Shown here: in pieces, positions 49,961 through 60,800 of the stretch
How the letters are laid out: every line of letters starts with the position of its first letter
Numbering within the stretch: position 1 is the stretch's first letter
Source: Hippophae tibetana
Taxonomy: Eukaryota > Streptophyta > Magnoliopsida > Rosales > Elaeagnaceae
NCBI GenBank assembly: GCA_037013495.1
Contig: CM072811.1
Coordinates: 22,628,159-22,692,158, forward strand
Length of the DNA: 64,000 bases
Reading direction: 5' to 3'
Translations under genes and position numbers: made by a program
Notes under the pieces: model-generated
Told to the model about the DNA's origin: nothing
Databases searched by the model: none
What the model saw: the letters and a program-made list of their open reading frames with translations, nothing else

Positions 49961-50278
49961 TGTTATATAAGCCCAAGGCCTAACTCAACCCAATAAGATC
50001 TCATTGAGTTAAGGATTGCCCACACTTATAAACTACACTACAGCCGAACGCCTAGTCAATGTGGGACAATACAATCCTTCAACACCCTCTCACATCGGAC
50101 AGGGGCAACGAAGGCCACAAACCACGATGAACTCAGGGCCTAGCTTTGATACCATGTTATATAAGCCCAAGGCCTAACTCAACCCAATAAGATCTTATTG
50201 AGTTAAGGATTTCCCACACTTATAAACTGCACTACAGCCGAATGCCTAGTCGATGTGGGACAATACAATCCTTCAACA
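49961..50278 (-). mobile_element. TRIM (miniature LTR retrotransposon), 318 bp
   Basis: LTRs 49961-50084 and 50155-50278, 124 bp each, start TGTTATATAAGCC and end CCTTCAACA; I count five differences between them. Primer site TGGTATCAAAGCT on the minus strand (50142-50154) abuts the second LTR. Perfect TSD TTAGT (49956-49960, 50279-50283). Internal region only 70 bp, no coding. It is inserted in the integrase region of the TNT1-like Copia. Looks structurally whole. Confidence 0.93.
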
Positions 50279-52314
50279 TTAGTGATCAAGGCAGAAATAA
50301 GCTTGATCCCAAATCCAAGAAATGCACATTCATCGGCTATGGTGAGGATGATTTTGGCTACCGCATTTGGGATGACGAAAAGAAGAAAGTTATCTGTAAC
50401 AGAGATGTGATTTTCAACGAAAGGGTGATGTATAAGAACATGCATAAAAATAGACGCCAATGACTCAGAGCAGAATGAGTCAGTATTTGTATATGCATAT
50501 GATATCCCAGATAGTTCCGCAACAGAACCAATTGTAACAATTCCTCAGCCAGAGGAACTTGTTGGATAGAGCAGTACATAGCATTCCCACACACCACAAC
50601 CTCTTACTTCAGCTCTTGTATTGAGAAGGTCTTCTCGACCTCATGTGCCTAATATAAGATACATGAACTATATGTTGCTGACTAATAGAGGGGAGCCTGA
50701 ATGCTATGATGAAGCTTGTCAGACTCGAGATTCCAACAAGTGGGAGCTTGCTATGAAAGAAGAAATGAAATCTCTCATCTCCAACGCGACATGGGAACTA
50801 GCTGAGTTACCTATAGGAAAGAAGGCACGTCACAACAAATGGGTGTACCGGGTGAAAGAGGAGCATGATGGTTCCAAGAGATACAAAGCCCACCTAGTTG
50901 TCAAAGAGTTTCAACAGAAGGAAGGAGTTGACTACACTGACATTTTTGTTCCTGTTGTGGAGCCCAATACTATCAGATCAGTATTGAATATTGTAGCCAT
51001 TGAAGATCTTCATCTTGAACAGTTGGATGTGAAGACTGCATTCCTTCATAGAGATTTAGATGAAGAGATATACATGTACCAGCCAGAAGGTTTCTCAGAA
51101 AGAGGGAAGAAGAACATAGTGTGCAGACTTAAGAAGAGTTTGTATGGCCTGAAACAAGCCCCGAGACAATGGTACAGAAAGTTTGATAGCTTCATGCACA
51201 AGGAAGGTTTCCAGAAGTGCAATGCTGACCATTGTTGCTACTTCAAGAGATATAGGTCCAGTTATATCATTTTACTACTTTATGTTGATGATATGTTAGT
51301 AGTAGGTTCAGATATGGATGATATTAAAAGGTTGAAGCAGCAATTGTCAAAGGAGTTTGACATGAAAGACTTGGGTCCAACAAAGAAGATTCTTGGAATG
51401 CAAATCACAAGAAATAAGAAGAAAGAATCCTTGAAGTTATCTCAGGCAGAGTACATCAATCGTGTTTTGTAGAGATTCAACATGGACGATGACAAGCCAG
51501 TTAGCACACCATTGGCAAGTCATTTTCGCCTATCCAAGGATCAGTCCCCTCAGACAGAGAAAGAGAGAGAATTCATGGCTAAGGTTCCTTATGCCTCAGC
51601 CATTGGAAGTTTGATGTACGCAGTGGTATGTACGAGACCAAACATTGGCCATGCAGTGGGAGTTGTTAGCAGATTTATGTCAAATCCAGGGAAAACTCAT
51701 TGGGAAGTAGTCAAGTGGATTTTGAGGTATCTGTGAGGCACCACAGAAAAGTGCTTGTACTTTAGTAAAGGAGAGTTAAAAGTACTAGGGTACGTAGATG
51801 CAGACTTTGGAGGTGAAGTTGATCACCGAAGAAGCACCACCGGTTATATATTTACTCTTAGAACTACAGTTGTTAGTTGGATGTCACAAATACAGAAAAT
51901 TGTCACTCTATCCACTACAGAGGCTGAGTATGTAGCAGTAACTGAAGCTAGTAAAGAGATGATATGGCTTCAAGGTTTGTTAACTGAGCTTGGATTCAAA
52001 CAGGAGAAGAATGTTCTACATAGTGATAGTCAAAGTGCAATACACTTGACGAAGAATTCAGCATTTCATTCTAGAACCAAGCATATCGAACTTTGTTATC
52101 ACTTTATCAGATCTCTATTGGAAGATGATGTGTTAATACTGGAGAAGATTCAAGGAAGCAAAAATCCAACAGATATGTTAACAAAGGTGGTGACTATTGA
52201 CAAACTGAAGTTGTGCTCAACTTCAGTTGGTCTGCTAAAGTAACAAAGACTAGAAAAGTTGATGCATTGATCGAGGTGTGAAGACAATTTGAAATCAGTC
52301 TTCAAGTGGGAGAT

Positions 52315-52729
52315 TGTTGGAGATTGTTATAAAGCTCCTTAATTTAAGGAGCAAAACAAGGAGTAAACATGAAGCTTAATTCAAGGAGCAATTCAAGGAA
52401 CCATTAATTTAAGGAGTAATTCAAGGAGTGAATTTTCCTATAAATAGATGTGTAATTGTAATGAATTAATCATCCAAGGTGTTCATTCCAATTGAGAGAA
52501 AAACTTTTGTGAGAGAAAATTGAGAGTAATTTTCTTAGGTGCAATTGGGTTGTGAGTTGTGAGTGTTATAAACACCTTGTGTAATTTCTCCTCTTTCAGT
52601 AAAAAGATCTGCAGCAGGTCCGGAGACGTAAGCAAGATTGGCCGAACTCCGTTATCAAATTTTTGTGTTATTTTTATTCTTACTTTCTCATAAATCTAAC
52701 TTATCGGAAATTTGCATAATTTCCCAACA
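52315..52729 (+). repeat. 3' LTR of the TNT1-like Copia
   Basis: 415 bp, starts TGTTGGAGATTG and ends TTTCCCAACA. Confidence 0.92.
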
Positions 52730-52734
52730 CCTTC

Positions 52735-52768
52735 ATCTAGCAAGGAGACCAATGATGTGGAGGTACAA
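52735..52768 (+). pseudogene. C-Myc-binding-protein-like fragment, right part
   Basis: After the right CCTTC duplication the coding-like text continues as SKETNDVEVQKD and stops within a few bases of the primer binding site. This places the host sequence inside the Copia element's leader. Confidence 0.6.
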
Positions 52769-52775
52769 AAAGATA

Positions 52776-52788
52776 GGCTCTGATACCA
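52776..52788 (-). other. Primer binding site of the gag-only Copia
   Basis: Minus strand TGGTATCAGAGCC, a perfect initiator-Met tRNA complement, touching the LTR at 52789. It fixes the element's orientation. Confidence 0.9.
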
Positions 52789-53349
52789 TGAACAAAAAAA
52801 TGTTAGAAATATTTTTTGTTAATATTTTCATATTACAAGGAAACTAACGGAAGGAATATTTAAAACAATAAAGGAAAAAAACATCATTATGTCAAAATAT
52901 TATTATTAGGTTTCACATCAGTTAAGAGTTCGATAGTAATATTGTTTATAAGTTTGGACAACCCTCATCTTTAGAAGCGCATTTTCGAGGTTGAGTTAAA
53001 CTTAGGTTCTCTAAGATGGCATCAGAGCTAGGTTCTTGGCTTCGTCGTCCCCATCGACGCTCAAGTACCTGACGACGCACTCAGGGTTAAGGCACATTTA
53101 TCCCGTGTCGACAAGGACTCATCCTAGCCGATGTAGAATGGGATGTTAAGTCTCACATCGATCAAGAGTTCGACAGTAGTGTTACTTATAAACCTAGACA
53201 AACCTCATCTTAAAAACGCCTATTTAAGGTTGAGTTAAGTCTAGATTCTCTAAGAATTATTATGTTAAAATATTATTATGACACATAAATAATTATGTTT
53301 ATCAGTATGCAACGTTATAATTTACGTGATCCCATATAATAATTGTTCA
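52789..53349 (-). repeat. 5' LTR of the gag-only Copia, containing a TRIM
   Basis: 561 bp, about 204 bp once the 352-bp TRIM and one 5-bp duplication are subtracted. Starts TGAACAATTATT and ends TTTTTTTGTTCA on the minus strand. Confidence 0.82.
52904..53255 (+). mobile_element. TRIM (miniature LTR retrotransposon), 352 bp
   Basis: LTRs 52904-53016 and 53144-53255 (113 and 112 bp), the second starting TGTTAAGTCTCACATCG. Primer site TGGCATCAGAGC (53017-53028) and a purine-rich tract before the second LTR (AGAATGGGA). Perfect TSD ATTAT (52899-52903, 53256-53260). No coding capacity. A different family from the 318-bp TRIM; LTR divergence is clearly higher, so an older insertion. Confidence 0.92.
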
Positions 53350-53400
53350 CAAACCAGTGAAAGAGCAAGCGTTTGCTACTCCCAATGGCTGAACAACTTA
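53350..53400 (+). pseudogene. COG3: COG3 exon fragment, right part
   Basis: Continues the exon split at 45125: PVKEQAFATP followed, after a frame change, by VAEQLK (compare VAELVQK in plant COG3). The first five bases CAAAC are the target-site duplication partner of CCAAC at 45121-45125. Confidence 0.78.
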
Positions 53401-53668
53401 AGTGATTGCATGTATAGCTCCAAAAAAGGCGGTCTCTACAAAGGCCAGATAATGTTTTCCGTTTCTCTTTAATTCAAAGCGATGAACCCTGGAAAAAAAC
53501 ATTGTTAACAAAAATTACATGGATTATTACAATCTAAGTTTCACATGTTGACAAATTACTTAATTTCTTAATTGAATACTTGTGGTTTCATGGATGATAC
53601 TGTAATTCCTGAAGTCCATGTTGCTTATTAGAGTGATAAGATTATTTTTTCCCATATCTCTAAAACAG

Positions 53669-53769
53669 GTTATTGCTGCTATAAAAGAAGAATTGCCTAA
53701 GGTGATGGCAAAGATGAAGCTTTATCTGCATAACCATCGACAATAATTATATTATTCAAACCAATAAAG
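53669..53769 (+). pseudogene. COG3: COG3 next exon, decayed
   Basis: After an acceptor-like AAAACAG the frame reads VIAAIKEELPKVMAKMKLYL; then a frame change, then ILFKPIK, ending at a donor-like AAAGTAAGC. Exactly this order occurs near the C-terminus of COG3. The exon/intron borders are retained, so the fragment derives from genomic DNA, not from a processed transcript. Confidence 0.85.
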
Positions 53770-54761
53770 TAAGCTTATGATTAATCTGTTTAGGAAAAAA
53801 AAAAATGCTTATGATTCATTGGTTTATCCAAAATACATTTATTCATATATTTCATTTGATTGCTAAATCTGATTCATTCTTTCCTCAGTAATGCGTGTGG
53901 AAATTCTCCATATATATGGATTATTATTAGGTTGAACTACTTCACTAATCCTTAACTTTTACTATTAAATTATTATGATTTAGTTCTCACACTTTCATTT
54001 AACATAAGTTTTTAAAAAATTTAAATATTCTTTTATTTAATCTTCAAATTTTTAAAAACATTTTACAAATAACATAAAAAAAATTATATAAAATTTTGGA
54101 ACCTATTCTCAATCTTTTAATATTTAACAAATAAATTTTTAAACTTTTAAATAGTGTAATTATAATTTAATGTTCAAACTTAAACCTGATATATAAGTTC
54201 TAGTTTATCATAACATACAATTGTAGGACTTATTTATGAAGTTTTAAAAATTTAAAGATCATGTTACTTAAAAGTTTTGAGATATAGTATAGGTAATTGT
54301 TATGCATTTTATCTTCAAATTACTCCATTTTATCTTCTTCTCTTTTCCCGATCTTGCATTGGACCTTCAAGAACAACTGTTCTCGATCGCTTGAAGAAAT
54401 ACAAATGAACTCTATACCGGACCTTCAAGAGCAACTGGACAATCTCTTATAGGATGCTTGTCAATACCTATCGAGTGACTTCTTACAGTTATTACAGTTG
54501 AAAGATAACCATGGAGGAATTTTGCTTTGAGATTATTGGACGTTCGTACAGAATAATTATTAAATTTTGTTAGGAAGAAATGGTAGATATTATTAATTCT
54601 GAATTATATATGGTAATTGAGTTTGTACAATTGGTTGAAAACCAAACATGACAATCTTTCAACCATGCTAAAAATTGTCAACAATTTAATGCATCAAAAT
54701 TCAGAAGCTAAGGAGTGGCCATAAAGTTGGTACGGTGTGGACTATAAACAAGTGAACTTTG
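53770..54761. other. AT-rich spacer downstream of the COG3 fragment
   Basis: No gene recognised. Near 53886 a CTCAGTAATGCGTGTGGAA could be the decayed start of a further COG3 exon, but the match is too weak to call. Confidence 0.4.
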
Positions 54762-55780
54762 TGACAAATATTGTGTTTTTGATAATTATCATATCTATTT
54801 CATATTATCTATTTTGTTTCTATACAAGAGTTAAAATTAAGGTATACAAGTAAAACGAAAATTAAACAATAACCATAATTCCTGCACATCCATGTTTTAT
54901 GGCTCCACTAATATTATTGTCTGCTCCATGTTTTGCTTCACTGAACATTAGTGTCTGCTACTGTAGCAGCATGCACCACAACACACACCAACACTCCCCC
55001 TCAAGTTGGTGCATATATGTCTCTTATGCTCAACTTTTCAAGTGAGTTGTAGAAGTTCTTTGTAGACACAGATTTTGTGAGTATATCAGCCAATTGATCT
55101 TCTGATTTAACTAATGTAAGCTGAATAATCTTTTCTTCAAGATTTTGGAGGAGCAAGAAGCAAAAGGTAGTTGCCTTATCTAGTGCTGAAGCTTAATTTC
55201 GAGGAATGGTCCAGGGAATATGTGAGCTCATTTGGTTGAAAAAGCTTCTAACTGAGATTGGTGTTGCTCCTAACTCTGAAATGAACTTATTTTGTGATAA
55301 CAAAGCAGCCATTTCCATCTCTCACAATCCAGTTCAACATGATTGCACGAAGCACGTTGAAGTGGATCGGAACTTTATCAAACAAAATCTTGAAGAAAAG
55401 ATTATTCAGCTTACATTTGTTAAATCAGAAGATCAATTGGCTGATATATTCACAAAATCTGTGTCTACAAAGAACTTCTACAACTCACTTGACAAGTTGA
55501 GCATAAGAGACATAAATGCACCAACTTGAGGGGGAGTGTTGGTGTGTGTTGTGGTGCATGCTGCTACAGTAGCAGACACCAATGTTTAGTGAAGCAAAAC
55601 ATGGAGCAGACAATAATATTAGTGGAACCATAAAACATGGATTTGCAGCAATTAGGGTTATTGTTTAATTTTCGTTTTCCTTGTATACATATACCTAAAC
55701 TCTTGTACAGAAATAGAACAGAGATGATATGAAATATACATGATAATTATCAAAGAAATACAATATTTGTCACTTCAACA
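54762..55780. mobile_element. Copia 3' end duplicated as a large inverted repeat
   Basis: Right half (+): RNase H fragment (55206-55529; LIWLKKLLTEIG, FCDNKAAISISHNPVQHD, QLADIFTKSV), polypurine tract GAGGGGGAG and an LTR 55537-55780 (TGTTGGTG...TTCAACA). The left half (54762-55147) is the reverse complement of 55384-55773, covering most of that LTR and the end of RNase H. The arms, about 386 and 390 bp, are nearly identical apart from scattered substitutions and small indels; the loop is about 236 bp. Broken; only a 3' fragment of the element is present. Confidence 0.88.
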
Positions 55781-57825
55781 ATTCCCTATTAGTTGTGAAA
55801 AAGGTGGATCCTGGAGTGAATACTTCAATAATGACTTTTAAATCATTGTTATTTTGGTTGCAAATACTAGACCTGTATTTGAATGGACAAAAGAGTTCAT
55901 AATCACCAAAATTGCTAAGAATGTTGGTGTGGATCTTAAATTGGATTGATATTCCTTTGTCTAGTGACTTTGCTAGATCAATCAGGATACAAATTGTGTT
56001 TATTCTAAAAATCTGGCTCCAGAAGTTAGGATTTCTTTGTTTGGTATTGGTTCTAGTTCTAAGGTGATACGAATAGACCTAAGATATGAATGCATACCAA
56101 GGTTCTAGTTCTGGTTCTGGTTCTAAGGTGATATGGATAGACCTAACGTATGAATGCATGCCATAATGATGTGGAATGCTAACTAATGATACCAAGCTTT
56201 GTAGAGCTATTAGTGAACATTGGCTTTGGTGGTAGGCATGCCAACTATGACGAGTGGCTAAGGGCTTTTATCTATATTCTTACTCATATTAAAGGCATTA
56301 TGGGTAAGGGTCCTCAAGGCTATTTGGTCCCACTTCAATGAAAAAGGCAAGAAATGTTGATTTAAAGACTTGTGGTGATAGTGGTAATAGAAATGTGAGA
56401 CAAGGTATGGCTATTGGTAGTGCCTTGGATGTTGAGGATGAAACTTTGGATTTAAGCTTTACTGCGGAGGATTTGATTTATGCAATTCAAGGGTGCTAAG
56501 GAAAGATATGAGCTATTTAGTTGGTGTTGTCAAGTTGCTGTAAGCTATAGTGGTAAGCATGTGCAAAAGGAGTTAAAGGATGTCTTCAATGTATACCAAT
56601 CTTCTAGTGTTGGAGCCTTGCCACCTTTCATGGTGGAGTAAAATGGTGTTAGATTTTTTTCATGATTTCGTGTATTTTTGTAGTATCTTAACTTTATGAG
56701 TAGTAGTTTATGTTGGTAATTAGTTTCTTTATGTTGATTTGCTATTTTACGTGTTTGTTCTCTCTTTTGACTTATGAGGAGTAGTTTACGAGTGTTTGTA
56801 ATAGCTGTATTATGTGGATAGGAGATAATTTTGGTATGGTGCTTGATTGTAGGCTGGTGTGCTTGTATTTATTTCGTTAGGAAAATATTGATGAATAGTA
56901 GCATTTAGAGAAACATGTTGAGCTGCTGGTTACAAGCTCCCATTCCAATAGTTTTGCTAATTAGGACAGGGTGACACAGGTAAATAACCTTTGTTTTCCT
57001 CAATATTATCATTCAGTTTCTTGTACTCTTTTGCTTCTGAATAAATTTTCTCATTTCTAAAGGGAAAAAAATATTGAAAACCCCTCTGATTCTCTCTTTC
57101 AGACCTCTTAAGGCATGTAATTATAAAATGAAGGATTCAATACCAAGATGTTAGAGTTGTGTAATATTATTTAGAAAAATCTCTCCCTCTCTCCAACTTT
57201 TAGCCATCAATTGAATCTCTCACATTTTACCTCTACCTGTGTTATACCTCATTTGACCAAATCAAACTCAAATCCAAAAACTCAAATTTGAATTAAATTC
57301 AAACTAATTCAAATGGCGCAAAAAAAAAAATCAAACTAAGGCCTTTAACCCAAAATTAAATTAAAAATTTTATGATACAAATATTTTATAAATAATATTA
57401 TGATTTGAAATTACTTAATTCTGAAATATAATAAATTATTTTAAATCTTAATGTTTAAATGATGATGTAATAGGATGTTAATGTTTTTTTTTTTTGTAAT
57501 TAATTAGTTGTAACATTATTTCTTCTGACTGTTTCATGTAATAATGTTTATACTAATGAACTTTAATATCATTAAACATATTTTTTTATTTATAAAAAAA
57601 AATACAATTAACAATTTGAATCAATCCGTTTGTGTTTGGTTCAAGTTTGAGCTTACCTTTATTGGCTCGAATTAAATTCGATTTGAACTAGGATTAGATC
57701 AATTTAAACTAGACTAATTCGAGCCAATCCTCGGTGAATTGCTAGCCCTAGATGTAATTTGTTCCATTAAAATGTGAAATCATTTAGCAGAAAACTAGTC
57801 ATAGGTCGATATATGATTGAGAACA
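55781..57825. other. Spacer with decayed coding-like sequence
   Basis: 55800-56640 has scattered coding-like phrases on + (RPVFEWTKEFI near 55873; LAPEVRISLFGIGSS near 56013; GSALDVEDETLDLSFTAEDL near 56416) but no long open frame. The style suggests a decayed DUF4283/CCHC type of LINE or transposon protein, but this is not secure. FWCSSSGSGS-like text near 56046-56130 reflects a local duplication of GGTTCTAGTTCT and AAGGTGATA phrases. From about 57060 to 57825 it is AT-rich and empty. Confidence 0.35.
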
Positions 57826-60800
57826 TTAACGCTTACAAAAGGAACAATAGTGATAAGTACCACCCGCATTAAGTCTTCCACAATTGTAACAAAAAGCACT
57901 TCCACACCTGAAATCAACCTAAAATAATTAGAAAATAAATGTAAGATTTATAAAGTTAAAATAAATTTATCAACCCATAAAAGTGGTTCATTAGTAAAAG
58001 ATAAAAAAGAATCAGCTAAGTTAACAGTCCCTCACATCAAAAAGAAGGGAAAGAATAATGTGTTTTAAGAACTACTCATATAAACACATGCTTATTTGTT
58101 ACCGTAGCTTATGTTCAAGGAACTAGGGATTAAAACACCAATGATTTACTATCAGAAACTGTAATTGCTCTGGGTTTAAACCAACTAACAAGAGCAAGAA
58201 CAGTAGGACACAAAAAGGCGTTAAAGCAACATGACATCAGAGGAACAAATACGAACACCCATGACTCGATCATAATTACTAGACGTAAAAGACAAGGGTG
58301 CATCGCAATAGGCTTTTCAAGTACATTTAAAAAACATGTAAAACAAGTTTGCAATGATCACAGTTGCCAAAAACAAATCACCCAACCTTGTTTCGGCTGA
58401 GAGGGCTGATTTGAATTGATCCCGAGAGGTTGAGAGCACAATAGAGAAAAATTTCGATTGTTATGGGATTTCCATAATAAAATAGGTGTATTCAGTGCTT
58501 CCAACAAATTGAATACCAAAAATGTAATCAATTTCTAGACACCCCCAGTGAGTTTTATGTTATCAGCGTAGTCATATGTCCATAATTATGAATCTTTTAC
58601 CCCTAAATCAACATTCCATAACTGTTAGCAGCTAATTAAGACGACTGTGATGATGTAATTTTTAAGTTCTATCATGTAAATTAAGACTGCAATGTGAAAG
58701 AAGGCAATCTAGAATACACAATACACAATTCAGGCCAACCATGAGGCAGTTTTATCTATCTGCTGGTATCCACACATCACCTAGTACTGGTAATTAGGTA
58801 ATTGGTACAAGTCAGCTTTTTGGATTGTTAGAGTGTGGGACACATTTTCTTCAAATTATTGTAAATTTTCACCATTTTAAAATGTCAGCTCCACAACTGT
58901 CCCTGTATTTATACCCGTGTTCATGTCATAAACCGAAAATGTTGTATTGCACAACAAACAATACAAATTAACATAAATTAAAAAGCAATACAAACCATGC
59001 ACGGTGTGTTAATGCAAATAAATAGTCAACAAATTCATCTGTTAGAAGGTAAATATAAAAGTACACGTGTATTAATCTTATTGGTTAGTGTAAAAAGTTA
59101 TTTACAAGTTAGTTAAGGATTATAGTATATATGAGCTGCTAGATTCATGAGAAAGGCATCATTGAATGCTATTTTCAGAATCTGTTTTGCTCCCGTTGAT
59201 TGCTGCTTAGCAACTGTTTTCTTCCTTTTCGGTTTGGCCTATTGGCTTGCATCGTATGAGGGCATAATTCTCCAACTGTGATTTGCTCAGAACAAGATTC
59301 TAAATCAAGAATTGCTGATGCATCGAATGAGCTTGCTGGAAGATTTGGCTTGGGATTGAGCTGTCATCTTTTTTCTCAGGGACTTATGTCAGAATAAGTA
59401 TGTGCAGGAATTAATTCATAGCACTCACTTGCACTCCTCTAAGGATGCTACCACACCTATAAATTATGGGGGGAGTTTTGGGTAAGGAGCATGACGAATT
59501 GTTTGACAGTGAGACAGCTTCTACCGATAGGAGTTTGGTTGGGGATTTGCAATGTTGTGTTGTAACAAGGCCTGATATAGCATTTTCTGTGAGAAATCTA
59601 TGCCAGTTTTTGAGTTGTCTAACCACAGCTAACTAGGAAGCATCGAACAGGTCTTGAGGATTTTGAAGGGAACAACTAGTCATGGGACTGCTTCTCAATA
59701 AACCTAGACAGCTTGATCTTGATATCTGCACTAATGCAGACTGGGAGAGTTGCCCAAATGATAGGAAAAGTGTGGAAGCCTATTGCATTGTTTTTTGGTG
59801 GAAACCTGGTGTCATGGTCATCATCAAAGCAGAAAGGTAGTTTCACGGTCATCAGCTGAGGCAGAATATAAAGCCTAAGCTTCTGATACAGCAGAGGCCA
59901 TCTGGATTTACAATTTGTTGGCTGAGTTGAAGTTTACACTTAAGCAGGTAACTATTTTGATGTGTGATAACATAAGTGCACAGTATATAGCAAGAAATCC
60001 TGTGCGGCATGCACACACAAAGCATATAGAGATCAACTGTCACTTTGTGTGTGATTATGTTCTGAAGAAATAGCTTGAGATTCAATATGGCAGATCAGAT
60101 GATCAGCTAGCTCACCTATTAATACAAACCCTAGGAACTGCAAGGTTTCAGTCACTTAAAATCAAACTCATGAAGCTGCCCAAGCCATGAGTTTGAGGGG
60201 GATGTTAAAATTTAAATGTACACGTGTATTAATCTTATTGGTTAGTGTAAGAAGTTAGTTACAAGTTAGTTAAGGATTGGAGTATATATATAAGCTGCTA
60301 GCTTAATGAGAAAGGCATCATTGAATGCTATTTTCAGAATCTCCTTTGTTCACGTTGGTTGCTGCTTAGCAACTGTTTTCTTCCTTTTCTGTTTGGCCTA
60401 TTGGCTTGCATCATCAAACATAAAACTATAAATACTACGCATGAATGGAAATGGAATTGATCATATTCACAAGAAAAGCCAAAATCCAATAAATTCATCT
60501 GAAAAAGAAAACTGACCTGCACTTCATGTACAAACAACCTTCCGATTTCTCAACATAGAACTTGCAATTAGGACATCTTCTCCAGTGTTTATTCTGAGCA
60601 AGATTCATTAGCATAATATCTTCCCTTTCCCTTTCATCCTTATTCAACTTCTGAAACTCCACACACTCAATATCTGGATGCCAAGGAACCTTACACTGTA
60701 CACAGAACAATCTCCAACAATTAGGGCACTCTGATTCCTTTATTACCTCTTTTCCATCATCAACCAACATCGCAGAACAATCCTTGTAAGGACAATAGAA

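Larger units (their letters stand above)
47318..52729 (+). mobile_element. Copia LTR retrotransposon, TNT1/Tork-like, nearly full length
   Basis: 5412 bp with LTRs 47318-47797 and 52315-52729, primer site 47800-47811, polypurine tract AAGTGGGAGA (52304-52313) and perfect TSD CCTTC (47313-47317, 52730-52734). Coding order: gag (from 47999, LEKFDDIDFGFWKIQIEDYL), CCHC (CWNCGRTMHYKNQCK, about 48718), protease (VLDSRA, about 48870), integrase (49430-49960 and beyond, HSDVWGP), RT (50620-51470, YVDDMLVVG about 51281), RNase H (51755-52243, TTEAEY). A TRIM (49961-50278) sits in the integrase region. Besides that insertion about five breaks are evident. The LTRs differ at about 3 of 97 bases in one stretch aligned by eye, so it is fairly young. 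Confidence 0.93.
45126..53349 (-). mobile_element. Non-autonomous gag-protease Copia element with host gene cargo
   Basis: LTRs of about 200 bp at 45126-45322 and 52789-53349 (the latter contains a TRIM) begin TGAA(G/C)AATTATT and end TTTTTTTGTTCA on the minus strand. Flanks are CCAAC (45121-45125) and CAAAC (53350-53354). The tRNA-iMet primer site TGGTATCAGAGCC (minus; 52776-52788) abuts the right LTR exactly. Minus-strand content: gag (about 46640-46050; APLTRDNYLTW, then a Retrotran_gag_3-like frame), zinc-knuckle zone and protease (about 45546, DSRATNHMS), which runs straight into the 3' LTR. No integrase, RT or RNase H remains. Between primer site and gag lies an antisense host exon fragment, itself split by a TNT1-like Copia. 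Few breaks in gag. It would need enzymes in trans. Confidence 0.82.

Noticed and set aside
45056-53769. Functional COG3 gene
   Set aside because: Only two C-terminal exons, with frame changes and an 8.2-kb insertion; upstream exons are absent.
58130-58354. Minus-strand 74-codon frame within the RBR intron as a separate gene
   Set aside because: No recognisable domain, and it lies in an intron with good splice borders.
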